Assembly: GCF_024623725.1 (NCBI RefSeq) | Contig: NZ_JANKHG010000014.1 | Span: 186,001 to 250,000, forward strand | Length of the DNA: 64,000 bases | Reading direction: 5' to 3' | Source of the DNA: Limnobacter parvus | Lineage (GTDB): Bacteria > Pseudomonadota > Gammaproteobacteria > Burkholderiales > Burkholderiaceae_B | Shown here: positions 8,186 to 18,590 of the stretch, in pieces | Layout of the letters: the number at the start of each line of letters is the position of its first letter | Numbering within the stretch: the stretch's first letter is position 1 | Program-made: the position numbers and the translations under genes | Notes under the pieces: generated by a model | The model's database searches: none | Told to the model about the DNA's origin: nothing | What the model saw: only the letters and a program-made list of their open reading frames with translations

Positions 8186-10078
8186 TCAAATGTCGGCTGG
8201 GCCAGTGTTGCTCAGCGTACGTTCTGAACCTGAGACCACGGTAGCGCCCATCAAGTTCTGTATGTCTTTCAAAAACGGGTCTTCCTGCAAAGCTTGTTTG
8301 GCACCATCAAGGGCCTGCCTGCGTGTTTCACTTTGCACGGCATGCGCAGTTTGCTGCACCTCACCGAACTGAACCTGTAAGCGCACAGCGCAACCGTAGT
8401 ACTGGCCCAGCGCACTTTCAAGCCGCGTCACCATGCTTACCTCAGTGTAAGCCTTTATGGCTGTACGCAAGCTGATTTGCAGCGTGTCGCCTTCACGGCT
8501 GGCTTCAACCAGTTCGGCCTGCACCAGCGCCTGGCGGGTCAAACCCTTTGCCGGCACTTCTTGCGACACTTGTGGCCAATTGGCTGCACTGGGCAAATCG
8601 CCGCTGGCGGATTGTGAAAATGCGGGTTGCGCGAAAGGCAAAATGGGCGCATTCGGTACATCGGCTGGCGCTTTCGCAATTGGGGCTGCGACCTGTGCCG
8701 ACGCGGATTTAGAGGCAGGCACATCGTCGGCGGTGTCCCAGGGTGGCGACTCATCGAAATTATCAGTTTGTGCAGGCGCTGAAGCAGCAGCCGAAGTTAC
8801 TACAGCCGGCACTACAGGATGTAATTCGGCGGCAGCGGGCTGCGTTGGTTGAGAAGCAACTAAGGATACTGCTGGCGGTGCTGTTTTTGCCATACTGGCC
8901 GATGCTGCGGGCGCCGACTTCTGAACTGGCACTGTCGCTTTCACCGCCGAGGGGGCCAAAGGCGCAACGCGAGTAACACCACCCTGCCCGCCCGGCTTGA
9001 AAGCCAACATGCGTACCAGCGCCATGGAAAAACCGATCGATTCTTCTGGCGCCAAGTGCAATTCAGCACGCGCGTGGGTGGCAATTTGGTAAATCAGTTG
9101 CAAATCTTCTGCACCGAATGCCCCTTGCAGGTTTTGCAGCGCAGCTTGGTCGGGGTCGTCTGCATCCAGCCCACCCGCGAAATGCGCCACTGAAAGTCGA
9201 TACGCAATGGCGGCCAGTTCATCCAGAATGGCACCAAATGGCGCACTGGCGGTGGCCAGCGCATTGCTCAATTCAAGCAGGGCCTTGCCATCGCCTTGGG
9301 CCAAAGCTTGCAACAACTGGTGCACCACTTGTTGATCCACTGCACCCAACATGGTTCGCACTGTTTCTTCGCCCACATGGCCTGCGCTGTACGCAATGGC
9401 CTGGTCGGTCAGGGAAAGTGCATCGCGCACACTGCCGCGGGCGGCCTTGGCCAACAGGCGCAGTGCACCGGGCTCAAAGGCGATTTTTTCCTCCGAAAGA
9501 ATGTGGGCCAAGTGGTCTGCAAGCTGATCGGGCGGCAATTGACGCAAGGCAAATTGCAGGCAGCGCGACAGCACAGTGGCTGGAATTTTTTGGGGGTCAG
9601 TAGTGGCCAAAATAAACAAGACATGGCCCGGTGGTTCTTCCAGCGTTTTCAGCATGGCGTTGAACGCACTGGTCGACAACATGTGCACTTCGTCGATTAC
9701 ATACACTTTGTAACGGCCAGCGGTGGGCGCATACATGGCGTTTTCAAGCAGGGCGCGCATCTCATCCACGCGCGTGTTGGTGGCGGCATCCACTTCCAGC
9801 AAATCAACAAACCGGCCTTGGCTAATTTCAACGCAAGCCTGGCATTTGCCACAGGGTGTGCGGCTAATGCCTTCCTCGCAATTCACCGCGCGGGCCAGAA
9901 TTCGTGCAATGGTGGTTTTGCCAACGCCGCGGGTGCCGGTAAACAGGTAAGCGTGGTGAAGGCGTTGATTATCAAGCGCGTGGGAAAGTGCTTTGACCAC
10001 ATGCGCCTGACCCACCAGCGAATCAAAGTCTCGCGGTCGCCATTTCCGAGCCAAAGCCTGAGAAACTGAATGATTCAT
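8186..10078 (-). CDS. dnaX: DNA polymerase III subunits tau/gamma
   Basis: About 630 residues, the clamp-loader ATPase of the replicative polymerase. The start is placed at [15 protein letters not shown], which matches the family N-terminus. It has Walker [10 protein letters not shown] (48-56), a zinc-binding set Cys67/Cys76/Cys79/Cys82, DEVHML in Walker B, and the LSRCLQF arginine-finger region (SRC). An Ala/Pro-rich linker (about 375-500) precedes the tau C-terminal domain that contacts the alpha subunit. I see no convincing slippery site for a gamma frameshift. The 4.5S RNA gene lies just upstream on the same strand. Confidence 0.96.
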   Translation of the reverse strand: MNHSVSQALARKWRPRDFDSLVGQAHVVKALSHALDNQRLHHAYLFTGTRGVGKTTIARILARAVNCEEGISRTPCGKCQACVEISQGRFVDLLEVDAATNTRVDEMRALLENAMYAPTAGRYKVYVIDEVHMLSTSAFNAMLKTLEEPPGHVLFILATTDPQKIPATVLSRCLQFALRQLPPDQLADHLAHILSEEKIAFEPGALRLLAKAARGSVRDALSLTDQAIAYSAGHVGEETVRTMLGAVDQQVVHQLLQALAQGDGKALLELSNALATASAPFGAILDELAAIAYRLSVAHFAGGLDADDPDQAALQNLQGAFGAEDLQLIYQIATHARAELHLAPEESIGFSMALVRMLAFKPGGQGGVTRVAPLAPSAVKATVPVQKSAPAASASMAKTAPPAVSLVASQPTQPAAAELHPVVPAVVTSAAASAPAQTDNFDESPPWDTADDVPASKSASAQVAAPIAKAPADVPNAPILPFAQPAFSQSASGDLPSAANWPQVSQEVPAKGLTRQALVQAELVEASREGDTLQISLRTAIKAYTEVSMVTRLESALGQYYGCAVRLQVQFGEVQQTAHAVQSETRRQALDGAKQALQEDPFLKDIQNLMGATVVSGSERTLSNTGPADI

Positions 10079-10112
10079 GCGGATTGGGTCCAGTGATTTG
10101 ACCAAAACAAGA

Positions 10113-10206
10113 GGCGAGCCAGAACCCCGGCACTGACTTCACGGTTGTGGCTGCTTCCTTCCGGACCTGACCAGGTTGGCCGCTACGCCATGCGGGGAGG
10201 CCCGCC
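10113..10206 (-). ncRNA. ffs: Signal recognition particle RNA (4.5S RNA)
   Basis: On the minus strand the highly conserved SRP apical loop is present (CAGGTCAGGTCCGGAAGGAA, followed by GCAGCC). The ends pair (GGCGGGCC at the 5' end with GGCTCGCC at the 3' end), giving a single hairpin of about 94 nt, the bacterial small SRP RNA form that binds Ffh. It sits between addA and dnaX. Location upstream of dnaX is common in betaproteobacteria. Confidence 0.95.
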
Positions 10207-10216
10207 AGACTGAATT

Positions 10217-13200
10217 CTACACCGAAGTCAGCCAGTGAACTTCCCCGTGCCGGTCAATCAGTGCAGCTTGTGTGGGGGCCGGCTTGCTGCCCTTGTTCAG
10301 GGTCAGGTCAACTAAACCCACGTATTCAAGCACTTGCCCGGTGTATCCGGGCAAATTCAGTGAATTCACGGCCCATTTGTAGTCGAGCACCAGGAAACGA
10401 TCTTCCAATTCAAGCACCCGGTCGGCCCGCAACGATCGCCCATCGCCCTGCACCCATTCCAGTTCATTAAACACCCGGTTTTCACTGCGGCCTGCACCCT
10501 GCAGCCAGGGCTGCAAATCTGGTTTGCTCACCAGCATGCGGCACGCCTGTTGCACCTGTTGCAGTTCATCATCCCGAAGGGGCCTGAACACCATTTCGCA
10601 ACGCACCTGAATTTGCGCCCACCATTCATCAAATGGCTTCTCGGCCAGTTCATCCACCCATTCCAGAGCGGCATGCCAGGCCGTGCCCTTGCGCAATTCT
10701 GGCGAGGTGATTTTTGGCACAACTTTGCCAACGGGTGTGCTCATGGCTTGCAACACCGGGAATTGTGGGCGCACCCACACTGCGGGTGGGTCGAACAAAC
10801 CCGCCAGTTCAATTTGGGCAGGGTGCTGGCCGGTGTTCGTGGCATCGGTCAGTACTTCCCGCCACTCTTGATGCACCTGCGTAGCAAAAGGCAGTAGCCG
10901 TTCATACCAGCCCTTGCTGGCGCCGCGTTTTTCACTGCCACTTAGATGAATGGAATTCCGTGCACGCGTTAGCGCCACGTACAGCAAATGGTCTTCCTCA
11001 TCGGCATAAGCCTGTTGTTCAATTGCTTGTGCAGCGGCCCTGCCTGGGCTTGGGTTGCTCAAATTGTTCATCACTGTGACCGAATTCGGATGCGATTCAC
11101 CCAAGGCCCAGTCAATTAGCAAACCCGCATTGCTGCCACCGGGTTTGGGAGCAGAGTTTGCATCGAACAACCACACATGGTCGGCCTCCAAACCCTTGGC
11201 AGAATGCACGGTCATAATGCGCAGCACATCGGGGTTGTTGGCTGCGCCCTCGCTGTCGGAACTGGCATAGGTTTGCAACTTGATTGCTTCTTCAAGCGCT
11301 TGTTGCAAACTCGGAAAACGCCCTTTGTTCAAACCCAATGCCCAGCCTTTCAACCAGTCCCAATGCTCGGCCATCATCACGCGTTGCCGCGGTGTTGCTG
11401 AATTCAAATACTTTTCAGATGCGTTGGTGTCGGCCACCACTGTCGACAAGGTTTCAAACAGCGGCAAGGCGCGCGCCATGCTAAGCCACCCTGAAAGTTG
11501 CGCGTACAAATCAGACCATGGCTTTTCACCCTGCTGCGCCAGGTTTTCTAGCGTGCCCCACACGGTGGTGGTTTGTGTGGTTTTGGCGGCTTGCATCAGT
11601 TCTTGAAACTGGACCGAGCTGATCGAAATCAATGGACAACGCAGCAATTGCAACAGGTACAAATTGGCATGGGGGTCGTTCAAAAATCCAAGCAGTGCAA
11701 TGGTGTCTGACCACACCTGCGAGGTGTAACGCTCGCCCTTGTCTTTAATGGTATAAGCCAGCCCAGCTTCACGCAAAGCAGCCATCAGCGGCACACCACT
11801 TTTGTGCGCACGCACCAGCACCATCACTTCGCTTAAATGCTCAATGCTGCCGTTGTTCAACCACTGTTGCAGGGTTCGCACCACGCGCTGGGCTTCATCC
11901 GGGGCCGCCTCATTTGGACCACTCTCATCTTTCAACAGCTTGGGGTAAATATTCAAACCACTCAAAATTTGTTCTGAGTCCACTTTTGCCAAACTGGTGT
12001 GTGCACGGAAAGCGGTTTGCCCCCGCGTTTGCCCCGGCTCGAACACCTTGTTCACCACATCCACCACAGCCTGTGCGCAACGCCGTGTTGAATCCGATTC
12101 CAAAGTTTTTGCATTGAAATTTTCCACCAGCCAACTGCGTGCATGGTTGAACAAGCGCGCTTCGGCGCGGCGGAACCGGTAAATGGATTGTTTGGGGTCA
12201 CCCACCAAAAACACGCTGGGCTTGTCTTCCCCACTGTAATCTTGCAGCCACAGTTTCAAAATGTTCCACTGCACCGGGTTGGTGTCTTGGAATTCATCCA
12301 CCAACAAATGCCGCACACGTGTGTCCAGCTTTTGCTGCATGTAGGCGCGTTGCTCGTCATTCATCAACATGCGCAAGGCAATTTCTTCCAGGTCGTCGAA
12401 ATCGCAAATGCCTTGCTCGTCTTTAATGGCCTTGTAGGTTTTGAATAGCGGCTCAATCAGCTTGGCCAGTGCATCGGTGGCCTGCAGGTCAAGCTGGTCT
12501 TTTTCCAGTTGCAGGGCTTGTGCAGTTTGCAAGGCAAGGCCTTCAAGAACTTGCACATAATCCGCTTCGTTCACAGCAGCTTTTTGCCCAGCCGTGGGCT
12601 TGCTGAAAGTTTTGCTGGGTTCACTTTTGGAAGTCAAACAAACTGTTTTTAGAAGCGAAAAAACTTCAAGCTTGTCCTCGCCTGCTTGCAAGGCAGTCAG
12701 TGCGCGTTCAATTTCCACCGCAGTGCTTTGTTGCTTGGGTGTACCCAAAGCCAGCCAGTTTGCGGCCTGTTGCCATTGGCTCAAGTAATGCTTGTTCTTC
12801 AACACCTCGACTGGCCATTCTTCGCTGGGGTCGATGCCAAACACAAAGCCCAAGGGTGGTGCTTCGCTGTTGTGCAACCACAGGCTGCAGGCCACGCGAT
12901 TGGTCAAGGCCTTGTACAACACCTGCCGCACCACAGCCCGGTCCATTTGCGAGGCCAAAGTGTCAAAGGCATTCAACAATTCTGATGGTTCATTCAGCAG
13001 GTTTGCGGTGAACACATCAATGGCTTCGTCCATCCAGAACAGGGTTTGATCTGTCGGTTCACTTTGCCGCGAAAAGCCGCTGGCCAGCGGTGCCATTTGA
13101 CACAAGGAAGCGAACCAGCCGTGAAAGGTATCAATGGTTACACCACGGGAATTCGTCAGCACCTCGCCCGCCAGCGCACGGGCTTTTTGCAGGTTGGCCT

Positions 13201-13483
13201 CATTGGCAACTGCGCCGCGTTCGGTTAACAACTCAACAAGTTTTTCGTCGTTGACCAAGGCACATTCCCGCAGCAGCCCGAACAGGCGTTCTTTCATTTC
13301 CTGCGCCGCTTTGCGGGTAAAGGTAATCGCCAGAATTTGATCGGGCCGGGCACCATCCAGCAACAGGCGAAACAGGCGCGCAGTGAGCAACCAGGTTTTG
13401 CCACTGCCCGCGCAGGCCTCCACCACCACACTGTGGGCAGGGTTGCAGGCAATTGAGGTGAAGTTAACGTTTGATTCACTCAT
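10217..13483 (-). CDS. addA: AddA-like UvrD/Rep helicase-nuclease (RecB-type)
   Basis: About 1088 residues. Superfamily 1 helicase with C-terminal PD-(D/E)XK nuclease, acting with AddB in double-strand break resection. Walker A is EACAGSGKT (22-30), with ITFTRKAA (motif Ia), LLVDEFQDTNPVQW (motif II), LVGDPKQSIYRFRRAE (motif III), MTVHSAKGLEADHV (motif V) and YVALTRAR (motif VI). The nuclease part has GTAWHAALE, LRADRVLEL and FLVLDYKWA. The start is set at the second of two adjacent ATGs, six to seven bases after GAGGAGG. It overlaps the 3' end of addB, so the two are coupled. A longer frame runs upstream but lies entirely inside addB. Confidence 0.92.
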   Translation of the reverse strand: MSESNVNFTSIACNPAHSVVVEACAGSGKTWLLTARLFRLLLDGARPDQILAITFTRKAAQEMKERLFGLLRECALVNDEKLVELLTERGAVANEANLQKARALAGEVLTNSRGVTIDTFHGWFASLCQMAPLASGFSRQSEPTDQTLFWMDEAIDVFTANLLNEPSELLNAFDTLASQMDRAVVRQVLYKALTNRVACSLWLHNSEAPPLGFVFGIDPSEEWPVEVLKNKHYLSQWQQAANWLALGTPKQQSTAVEIERALTALQAGEDKLEVFSLLKTVCLTSKSEPSKTFSKPTAGQKAAVNEADYVQVLEGLALQTAQALQLEKDQLDLQATDALAKLIEPLFKTYKAIKDEQGICDFDDLEEIALRMLMNDEQRAYMQQKLDTRVRHLLVDEFQDTNPVQWNILKLWLQDYSGEDKPSVFLVGDPKQSIYRFRRAEARLFNHARSWLVENFNAKTLESDSTRRCAQAVVDVVNKVFEPGQTRGQTAFRAHTSLAKVDSEQILSGLNIYPKLLKDESGPNEAAPDEAQRVVRTLQQWLNNGSIEHLSEVMVLVRAHKSGVPLMAALREAGLAYTIKDKGERYTSQVWSDTIALLGFLNDPHANLYLLQLLRCPLISISSVQFQELMQAAKTTQTTTVWGTLENLAQQGEKPWSDLYAQLSGWLSMARALPLFETLSTVVADTNASEKYLNSATPRQRVMMAEHWDWLKGWALGLNKGRFPSLQQALEEAIKLQTYASSDSEGAANNPDVLRIMTVHSAKGLEADHVWLFDANSAPKPGGSNAGLLIDWALGESHPNSVTVMNNLSNPSPGRAAAQAIEQQAYADEEDHLLYVALTRARNSIHLSGSEKRGASKGWYERLLPFATQVHQEWREVLTDATNTGQHPAQIELAGLFDPPAVWVRPQFPVLQAMSTPVGKVVPKITSPELRKGTAWHAALEWVDELAEKPFDEWWAQIQVRCEMVFRPLRDDELQQVQQACRMLVSKPDLQPWLQGAGRSENRVFNELEWVQGDGRSLRADRVLELEDRFLVLDYKWAVNSLNLPGYTGQVLEYVGLVDLTLNKGSKPAPTQAALIDRHGEVHWLTSV

Positions 13484-15992
13484 CATCGCCCTCCTCGCCT
13501 GCGGTGTTCTCATTGAGTTCCGACCGGCTTTCTGGCCTGCAAACACCACGCACGGAACACCATTCACAGGCATCGCCAGGGTTGGCTTGCCACACAGCCT
13601 TGCCTGAGAAAAAAGTATCCAGTTCATGCGAAAGTGCGCTGAGCAGCACCTCGCCCCAAGACTCGAACCCCTGCTCGCGGTGCTCATCGCTCAGTGGCGG
13701 AAAGCTGACCCAATCCACGTTGTCTTTGTGCAAACCCAGAAAATCAAGCTGGGCATTGGGGCTGCGCAACATTGCTTGGTAAGCCGGTAGCTGGGGCTGG
13801 CTTAAGGGGTCGGCCAATCGTTTTTTCAGGGCTGTGGGGTTGGTGAATTTAATGTCTGAAATGGCCAAGGCATCGCCCCGCGCATCCAGCCTGTCTACCC
13901 GGCCTTTCAAGGCGAGCGATGTACCACTGGGTTGAAGCACCAGGGCATTTTCCACTTGTTGCTCAGCACCTTTGAACTGCCAGCCTTGAATTTGGCGCTC
14001 CATCAACTTGCCTGCCACACGGGGCACAATTTGATCAAAAAATTTCAGAAACGGGTAAACGGTGGCGCGGTCATCCTGTCCCAGTTTGCCCCACACCGCT
14101 TGGGCTTGGTCCAGTAAGGCTTGTTTCCAGGCCTCTAGCTGGTTCACAGCCTGGCCTGCCTGGGACATGTGCTGTGCTGTTTTTTCCAGCACCTTGTGCA
14201 CAAAAATGCCGCGCAATTGTTCATAGCGCATGGCACCTTCTTCACGCTGCTGGGGCCAGGGCAAGGCATGCTTCAGACCAAAACGCAGGCGGCAGGCGGC
14301 CCAGTCGTCCAGCGCTGTCACCCTTACCGATTCAGGCAACGACCCCCCATTGCCCAAAGCGCTTAAATTCAATGGCAGCTCGGGCTGCTCACGCACTTCA
14401 ATTTCAAGGGGTGCGGGTTGGTGGTGCCAAGTGGGCGACCAATGCAGGTCAAGGTTTTCTGCGCGCCTTAAAACAATGTCCAGCCAGGTTAATTCAGGCA
14501 GCAGCATTTCCGGTTTGCCAGCCACCTGGGCGCTGTGCAGTAGCGTGACCTGATCGCTGCGCAACAGCAATTCATACAATGCGGAAATTTTTTGAATGCG
14601 CGCAAGCCTTGGGCCGGGAAAACCCAGTTCCTGTGCCACCGCCGGCGGCAACAGGCCAGGTGGGCTTTCCTGAAAATGTGATTGCGCACAACCCAGCACC
14701 AACACGCGTTTGAATTGCCGCATTCGGGTACTCAGCAGCGGCACCATGCGCACCGAGCTTTCAATGTCCAAAGGCCGAAAGCGCTGCGATTCAGCCCAGC
14801 TGCGCCATGCGGCCAAAAACTCGTCGGCATCAAATTCAGTTTGGGCGGGTACTTGGCGCATCAGCCCCAATGCGGTCAGTAACTGCTGACCAGCTTCATC
14901 CTGTTGCAAGGCTTCATCAAGGCCATGCCTTGAAAAAAATTCTGAAAATGAAGTGGCCCACTTTGCCAATGTGTAGCGTTCGCTGATTTTGCCAAATGCC
15001 CAAGGCTCGAAGTGTTCAAGCGGCTGGCCAGTGAAAGGCTGTGTCACATCGCTTAGCTGCCCCTGTTCTGCATACTGTTGCAACAAGTGATCAAACCAAC
15101 CTGCCACGTTCGATGTCGACAAGCGCCAACCAGTGCGGTCGTCGACCAGCACGCCCGCATCGGCCAACAAACCAACCATTCGGCGGGCGGCCAAACGATC
15201 AAGAACCGCCACTGCAATTTCAGTGTTGGGGTCGGTATTCAACCAATCCAGTATTTGTCGGGCAGCCTGTTGGGCTTGGGTGGTTTCGTCGGGTGCAACT
15301 TGTAATACCACCGGGCTGGGTTGTTGTTCGAACCGCTTTTTACCCAGTTTTTGCCAGGGTATTGGACCTTCTACAGCAGGCAGTTTGAATACCTGTACAG
15401 GTACATTGGGGTAGAACAGCTCAAGCCACAAACCGGGTACGGTTTCACCATCGTCAAACCAAACAATGGTTTTGGGGTTGTGGGTTAATGGCACCGCAGG
15501 CTTGGGCAGCAAAGCGGCAAGTTCTGTGTGATAGGTTTGGGCAAGCGTGGCGACAACTTGTGCCTCTTCGGCCGCAAATGCATTGTGGTTTGAATACTCG
15601 GCCAACGCGGTGCTGTTGCGTTTTTGCACCAACACCTGCCGCAGGGCCAATTCCAGATATTCCTGTGCAAGCCCCCACAGCTGCATGCGCGAAGACCCAC
15701 CACCCAGCAAAGCCAGTTCACGCAGTACGCCAACCAAGTCAGCCTGCAAGGCCAACCATGGCCCCATTGCAGCGGGCTGGCTTAGCCGGTCAGCGGTTTG
15801 TACCCAAGGCCCCAGGCTGGCCTGCCCGTGATGGTGCTGGGCCCAACACCGCTTAAAGCTTGAAACCGTTTCAATGCGCGGCATGACCCACAACACATCG
15901 GCAAAACCAGACCCCGCCTGTTCAAGCCAGGCGAAAGCAGACTGAAAAGGGCTTTCTAAAAGTGGATCCAGGGCAATGGGCTGTTGGGTCAA
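13476..15992 (-). CDS. addB: AddB-like PD-(D/E)XK nuclease with iron-sulfur staple cysteines
   Basis: 838 residues, starting at a TTG since no ATG or GTG lies nearby. The N-terminal two thirds is a degenerate helicase-like fold. The C-terminal nuclease has GIFVHKVLEK, ALKGRVDRLDARGDALAISD and IKFTNP, then QLPAYQAML. One cysteine before the nuclease (DWAACRLRFGL) and three after it (CEWCSVRGVCR) match the 4Fe-4S staple of AddB/RexB enzymes. It is the first gene of the pair and overlaps addA by a few bases. Together they are expected to do RecBCD-like end processing. Sequence divergence from model AddB makes the symbol tentative. Confidence 0.82.
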   Translation of the reverse strand: MTQQPIALDPLLESPFQSAFAWLEQAGSGFADVLWVMPRIETVSSFKRCWAQHHHGQASLGPWVQTADRLSQPAAMGPWLALQADLVGVLRELALLGGGSSRMQLWGLAQEYLELALRQVLVQKRNSTALAEYSNHNAFAAEEAQVVATLAQTYHTELAALLPKPAVPLTHNPKTIVWFDDGETVPGLWLELFYPNVPVQVFKLPAVEGPIPWQKLGKKRFEQQPSPVVLQVAPDETTQAQQAARQILDWLNTDPNTEIAVAVLDRLAARRMVGLLADAGVLVDDRTGWRLSTSNVAGWFDHLLQQYAEQGQLSDVTQPFTGQPLEHFEPWAFGKISERYTLAKWATSFSEFFSRHGLDEALQQDEAGQQLLTALGLMRQVPAQTEFDADEFLAAWRSWAESQRFRPLDIESSVRMVPLLSTRMRQFKRVLVLGCAQSHFQESPPGLLPPAVAQELGFPGPRLARIQKISALYELLLRSDQVTLLHSAQVAGKPEMLLPELTWLDIVLRRAENLDLHWSPTWHHQPAPLEIEVREQPELPLNLSALGNGGSLPESVRVTALDDWAACRLRFGLKHALPWPQQREEGAMRYEQLRGIFVHKVLEKTAQHMSQAGQAVNQLEAWKQALLDQAQAVWGKLGQDDRATVYPFLKFFDQIVPRVAGKLMERQIQGWQFKGAEQQVENALVLQPSGTSLALKGRVDRLDARGDALAISDIKFTNPTALKKRLADPLSQPQLPAYQAMLRSPNAQLDFLGLHKDNVDWVSFPPLSDEHREQGFESWGEVLLSALSHELDTFFSGKAVWQANPGDACEWCSVRGVCRPESRSELNENTAGEEGDDE

Positions 15993-16179
15993 AACGTGCG
16001 GTGAGTGTAGGTAAGGGTCATGAAAACAAGCGTTTGTTTGTGTTTTTGTTCAATTTCGCTGTACCATTCAGAATAGCATGTTCTTAAATGAAGAACTTTC
16101 ATTGTCTGCGCGTGTGCTTTAATCACCCAGACACGCTTTGTGAATACCCTCCAAAGCAATTACCCACTTGAGGATTTAA

Positions 16180-16509
16180 ATGAGCAGTGACCTGATCAAA
16201 CACGTCAGTGACGCATCTTTCGACAGCGATGTTTTGAAAACCAGCGGCCCCGTGCTGGTTGACTATTGGGCCGAGTGGTGTGGTCCTTGCAAAATGATTG
16301 CACCGATTCTTGATGATTTGTCATCGGAATACAACGGCAAACTGCAGATCGCGAAAATGAACGTGGACGAGAACGCTGAAACGCCTGCCAAATATGGCAT
16401 TCGCGGCATTCCTACCTTGATGTTGTTCAAAGACGGTGCAGTAGTGGCCACGAAAGTGGGTGCCTTGTCGAAATCTCAGTTGGCTGCCTTTATTGATAGC
16501 CACCTGTAA
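16180..16509 (+). CDS. trxA: Thioredoxin
   Basis: 109 residues, a standard cytosolic thioredoxin with the active site WCGPC (Cys34, Cys37), the cis-Pro loop [11 protein letters not shown], and DYWAEW before the active site. It reduces protein disulfides using electrons from thioredoxin reductase. An SD-like GAGG lies before the ATG. It is followed by a hairpin and then rho, the usual trxA-rho order. Confidence 0.98.
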   Translation: MSSDLIKHVSDASFDSDVLKTSGPVLVDYWAEWCGPCKMIAPILDDLSSEYNGKLQIAKMNVDENAETPAKYGIRGIPTLMLFKDGAVVATKVGALSKSQLAAFIDSHL

Positions 16510-16524
16510 TACAATAAGAATGAA

Positions 16525-16548
16525 GTTGCCCGGCGTGTGCCGGGCTTC
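16525..16548 (+). terminator. GC-rich hairpin between trxA and rho
   Basis: GCCCGGC (16528-16534) pairs with GCCGGGC (16539-16545) around a GTGT loop, extended by GAAG/TTC. It lacks a clear T run, so it may be an attenuating or 3'-stabilising hairpin rather than a full terminator. Confidence 0.5.
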
Positions 16549-16629
16549 AAAACTCCCCACGTAAAAAACTCCCAACCTTCGTTAACCTGTTTACCTCGCG
16601 GCATTCGCCACCTACACAAATAGCCAAAC

Positions 16630-17886
16630 ATGTATCTATCTGAACTAAAAACGCAACACGTCTCTGCCCTGCTTGAAGTGGCTGGTGGCCTGGAAATTGA
16701 AAACGCCAACCGCATGCGCAAACAGGAATTGATGTTCGCAATCCTGAAAAAGCGCGCCAAAAATGGTGAACAGATTTTCGGTGACGGTGTGCTCGAAGTA
16801 CTGCCCGATGGCTTTGGCTTCCTGCGCTCGCCTGAAACATCGTACCTGGCCAGCCCAGACGACATTTACATATCTCCCAGCCAGATTCGCCGCTTCAACC
16901 TGCACACAGGTGACAGCATTGAAGGCGAGGTTCGCACCCCGAAAGACGGCGAGCGTTATTTTGCATTGGTGAAAGTAGACAAGGTGAACGGCGAAGCGCC
17001 TGAAGCCAGTAAGCACAAAATTCTGTTTGAAAACCTGACACCGTTGCACCCCAACCAGCCCCTGAAGCTGGAACGCGACATGCGCGGCGAAGAAAACAAC
17101 ACCGGCCGTATCATCGACCTTGTGGCCCCAATTGGTAAAGGCCAGCGTGGTTTGCTGGTGGCACCGCCAAAGTCAGGTAAAACCGTGATGCTGCAGCACA
17201 TTGCGCATGCCATTACAGCCAACCACCCCGACATCACCTTGATCGTATTGCTGATCGACGAACGCCCGGAAGAAGTAACCGAGATGATGCGTTCTGTGCG
17301 CGGCGAAGTAATTGCCTCCACATTCGATGAACCAGCAACCCGCCACGTGCAAGTTGCGGAAATGGTGATTGAAAAAGCCAAGCGCCTGGTTGAACACAAG
17401 CGAGACGTAGTCATTCTGCTCGACTCAATTACCCGCCTGGCCCGTGCGTACAACACCGTGGTGCCGTCTTCAGGCAAGGTGCTGACCGGTGGTGTGGATG
17501 CCAATGCCCTGCACCGCCCCAAGCGTTTCTTCGGTGCTGCCCGTAACATTGAAGAAGGTGGGTCGCTGACCATCATCGCAACTGCACTGGTTGACACCGG
17601 CAGCCGCATGGATGAAGTGATTTACGAAGAATTCAAGGGCACCGGCAACATGGAAATCCACATGGAACGCCGCATGGCGGAAAAGCGTGTGTACCCTGCC
17701 ATCAACATCAACCGTTCATCGACACGCCGCGAGGAATTGCTGATCAAGCCCGATTTGCTCCAGAAAATCTGGCTGCTGCGTCGCCTGTTACACGACATGG
17801 ACGAAATTGCTGCGATGGAATTCCTGATGGACAAGATTCGCCAAACGAAGAACAACAACGAATTCTTCGAAATGATGAAGAAGTAA
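16630..17886 (+). CDS. rho: Transcription termination factor Rho
   Basis: 418 residues, hexameric RNA helicase that releases RNA polymerase. Contains the N-terminal Rho domain ([20 protein letters not shown]), the RNA-binding cold-shock fold ([37 protein letters not shown]), Walker A APPKSGKT (about 178-185), Walker [11 protein letters not shown], and the Q/R-loop segments [10 protein letters not shown] and [14 protein letters not shown]. Length is normal. It is followed by a strong terminator. Confidence 0.98.
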   Translation: MYLSELKTQHVSALLEVAGGLEIENANRMRKQELMFAILKKRAKNGEQIFGDGVLEVLPDGFGFLRSPETSYLASPDDIYISPSQIRRFNLHTGDSIEGEVRTPKDGERYFALVKVDKVNGEAPEASKHKILFENLTPLHPNQPLKLERDMRGEENNTGRIIDLVAPIGKGQRGLLVAPPKSGKTVMLQHIAHAITANHPDITLIVLLIDERPEEVTEMMRSVRGEVIASTFDEPATRHVQVAEMVIEKAKRLVEHKRDVVILLDSITRLARAYNTVVPSSGKVLTGGVDANALHRPKRFFGAARNIEEGGSLTIIATALVDTGSRMDEVIYEEFKGTGNMEIHMERRMAEKRVYPAININRSSTRREELLIKPDLLQKIWLLRRLLHDMDEIAAMEFLMDKIRQTKNNNEFFEMMKK

Positions 17887-17908
17887 GGCGAGAGTATCTT
17901 TTATGTCC

Positions 17909-17943
17909 AAAGCCCATGCTGCAGTTGCACCATGGGCTTTTTT
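17909..17943 (+). terminator. Rho-independent terminator after rho
   Basis: AAAGCCCATG (17909-17918) pairs with CATGGGCTTT (17931-17940), and the T run continues to 17943. A clean intrinsic terminator 22 bases after the rho stop. Confidence 0.9.
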
Positions 17944-17984
17944 AATTGCACAATCAAAGCAAGCAACCCCAAAGGAGTGTCTGA

Positions 17985-18590
17985 ATGAACCGTGTACTTT
18001 CCCGTGCAATGCCTGTATTTGCCCTGCTGTTTGCCCTCTCGCTCAGCGGCTGCGGCTACAACACCATTCAAACCACCGATGAACAAATAGCAGCCGCCTG
18101 GTCCGAAGTGTTGAACCAGTACCAGCGCCGTGCAGACCTGGTGCCCAACTTGGTGAATGTGGTAAAAGCAGAGGCCAATTTTGAGCAGGAAACCCTGACT
18201 CAGGTGGTCGAGGCGCGTTCCAAGGCCACGTCCATTCAAGCCACGCCAGAATTGATCAACGACCCAGAGGCATTCAACAAGTTTCAGCAAGCACAAGGCG
18301 AACTGAGCGGTGCCTTGTCACGCTTGCTGTTGATCACGGAAAACTATCCAAACTTGAAAGCCAACCAGGGTTTTCGGGATTTGCAGGCCCAGCTGGAAGG
18401 CACAGAAAATCGAATCGCAGTGGCCCGCAACCGTTACATCAAATCGGTGCAGGACTACAACGTAACCGTGCGTTCTTTTCCGAATAACCTGACCGCCATG
18501 GTGATGGGTTACGACACCAAAGCCAATTTCACTGTTGAAAACGAGGCGGAAATTTCCAAACCGCCCACAGTCGACTTTGGCACGAAATAA
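17985..18590 (+). CDS. lemA: LemA family lipoprotein
   Basis: 201 residues. The signal peptide ends in a lipobox (LSLSGC, Cys23). The mature part has the LemA landmarks AAWSEVLNQYQRRADLVPNL, a long helical VNVVKAEANFEQETLTQVVE segment and a C-terminal ENRIAVARNRYI then YNVTVRSFPNNL. Function of LemA is not settled; it is commonly encoded beside TPM-domain proteins, as here. Its stop overlaps the start of the next gene by one base. Confidence 0.93.
   Translation: MNRVLSRAMPVFALLFALSLSGCGYNTIQTTDEQIAAAWSEVLNQYQRRADLVPNLVNVVKAEANFEQETLTQVVEARSKATSIQATPELINDPEAFNKFQQAQGELSGALSRLLLITENYPNLKANQGFRDLQAQLEGTENRIAVARNRYIKSVQDYNVTVRSFPNNLTAMVMGYDTKANFTVENEAEISKPPTVDFGTK

Noticed and set aside
9470-9500. 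A-rich run (minus strand GGAAAAAATC) in dnaX as a possible tau/gamma frameshift site
   Set aside because: It falls inside the ATPase region, too early for a gamma product, and does not fit the usual heptamer in the reading frame.
9296-10069. Long open frame antisense to dnaX (257 codons)
   Set aside because: Shadow of a well-supported gene with no recognisable domains.
13487-13687. N-terminal extension of addA inside addB
   Set aside because: AddB is clearly encoded in the other frame there, and the good SD lies before the internal ATG pair.
16956-17609. Long open frame antisense to rho (217 codons)
   Set aside because: rho is fully supported on the other strand; the antisense frame has low-complexity Ser/Arg-rich sequence and no SD.
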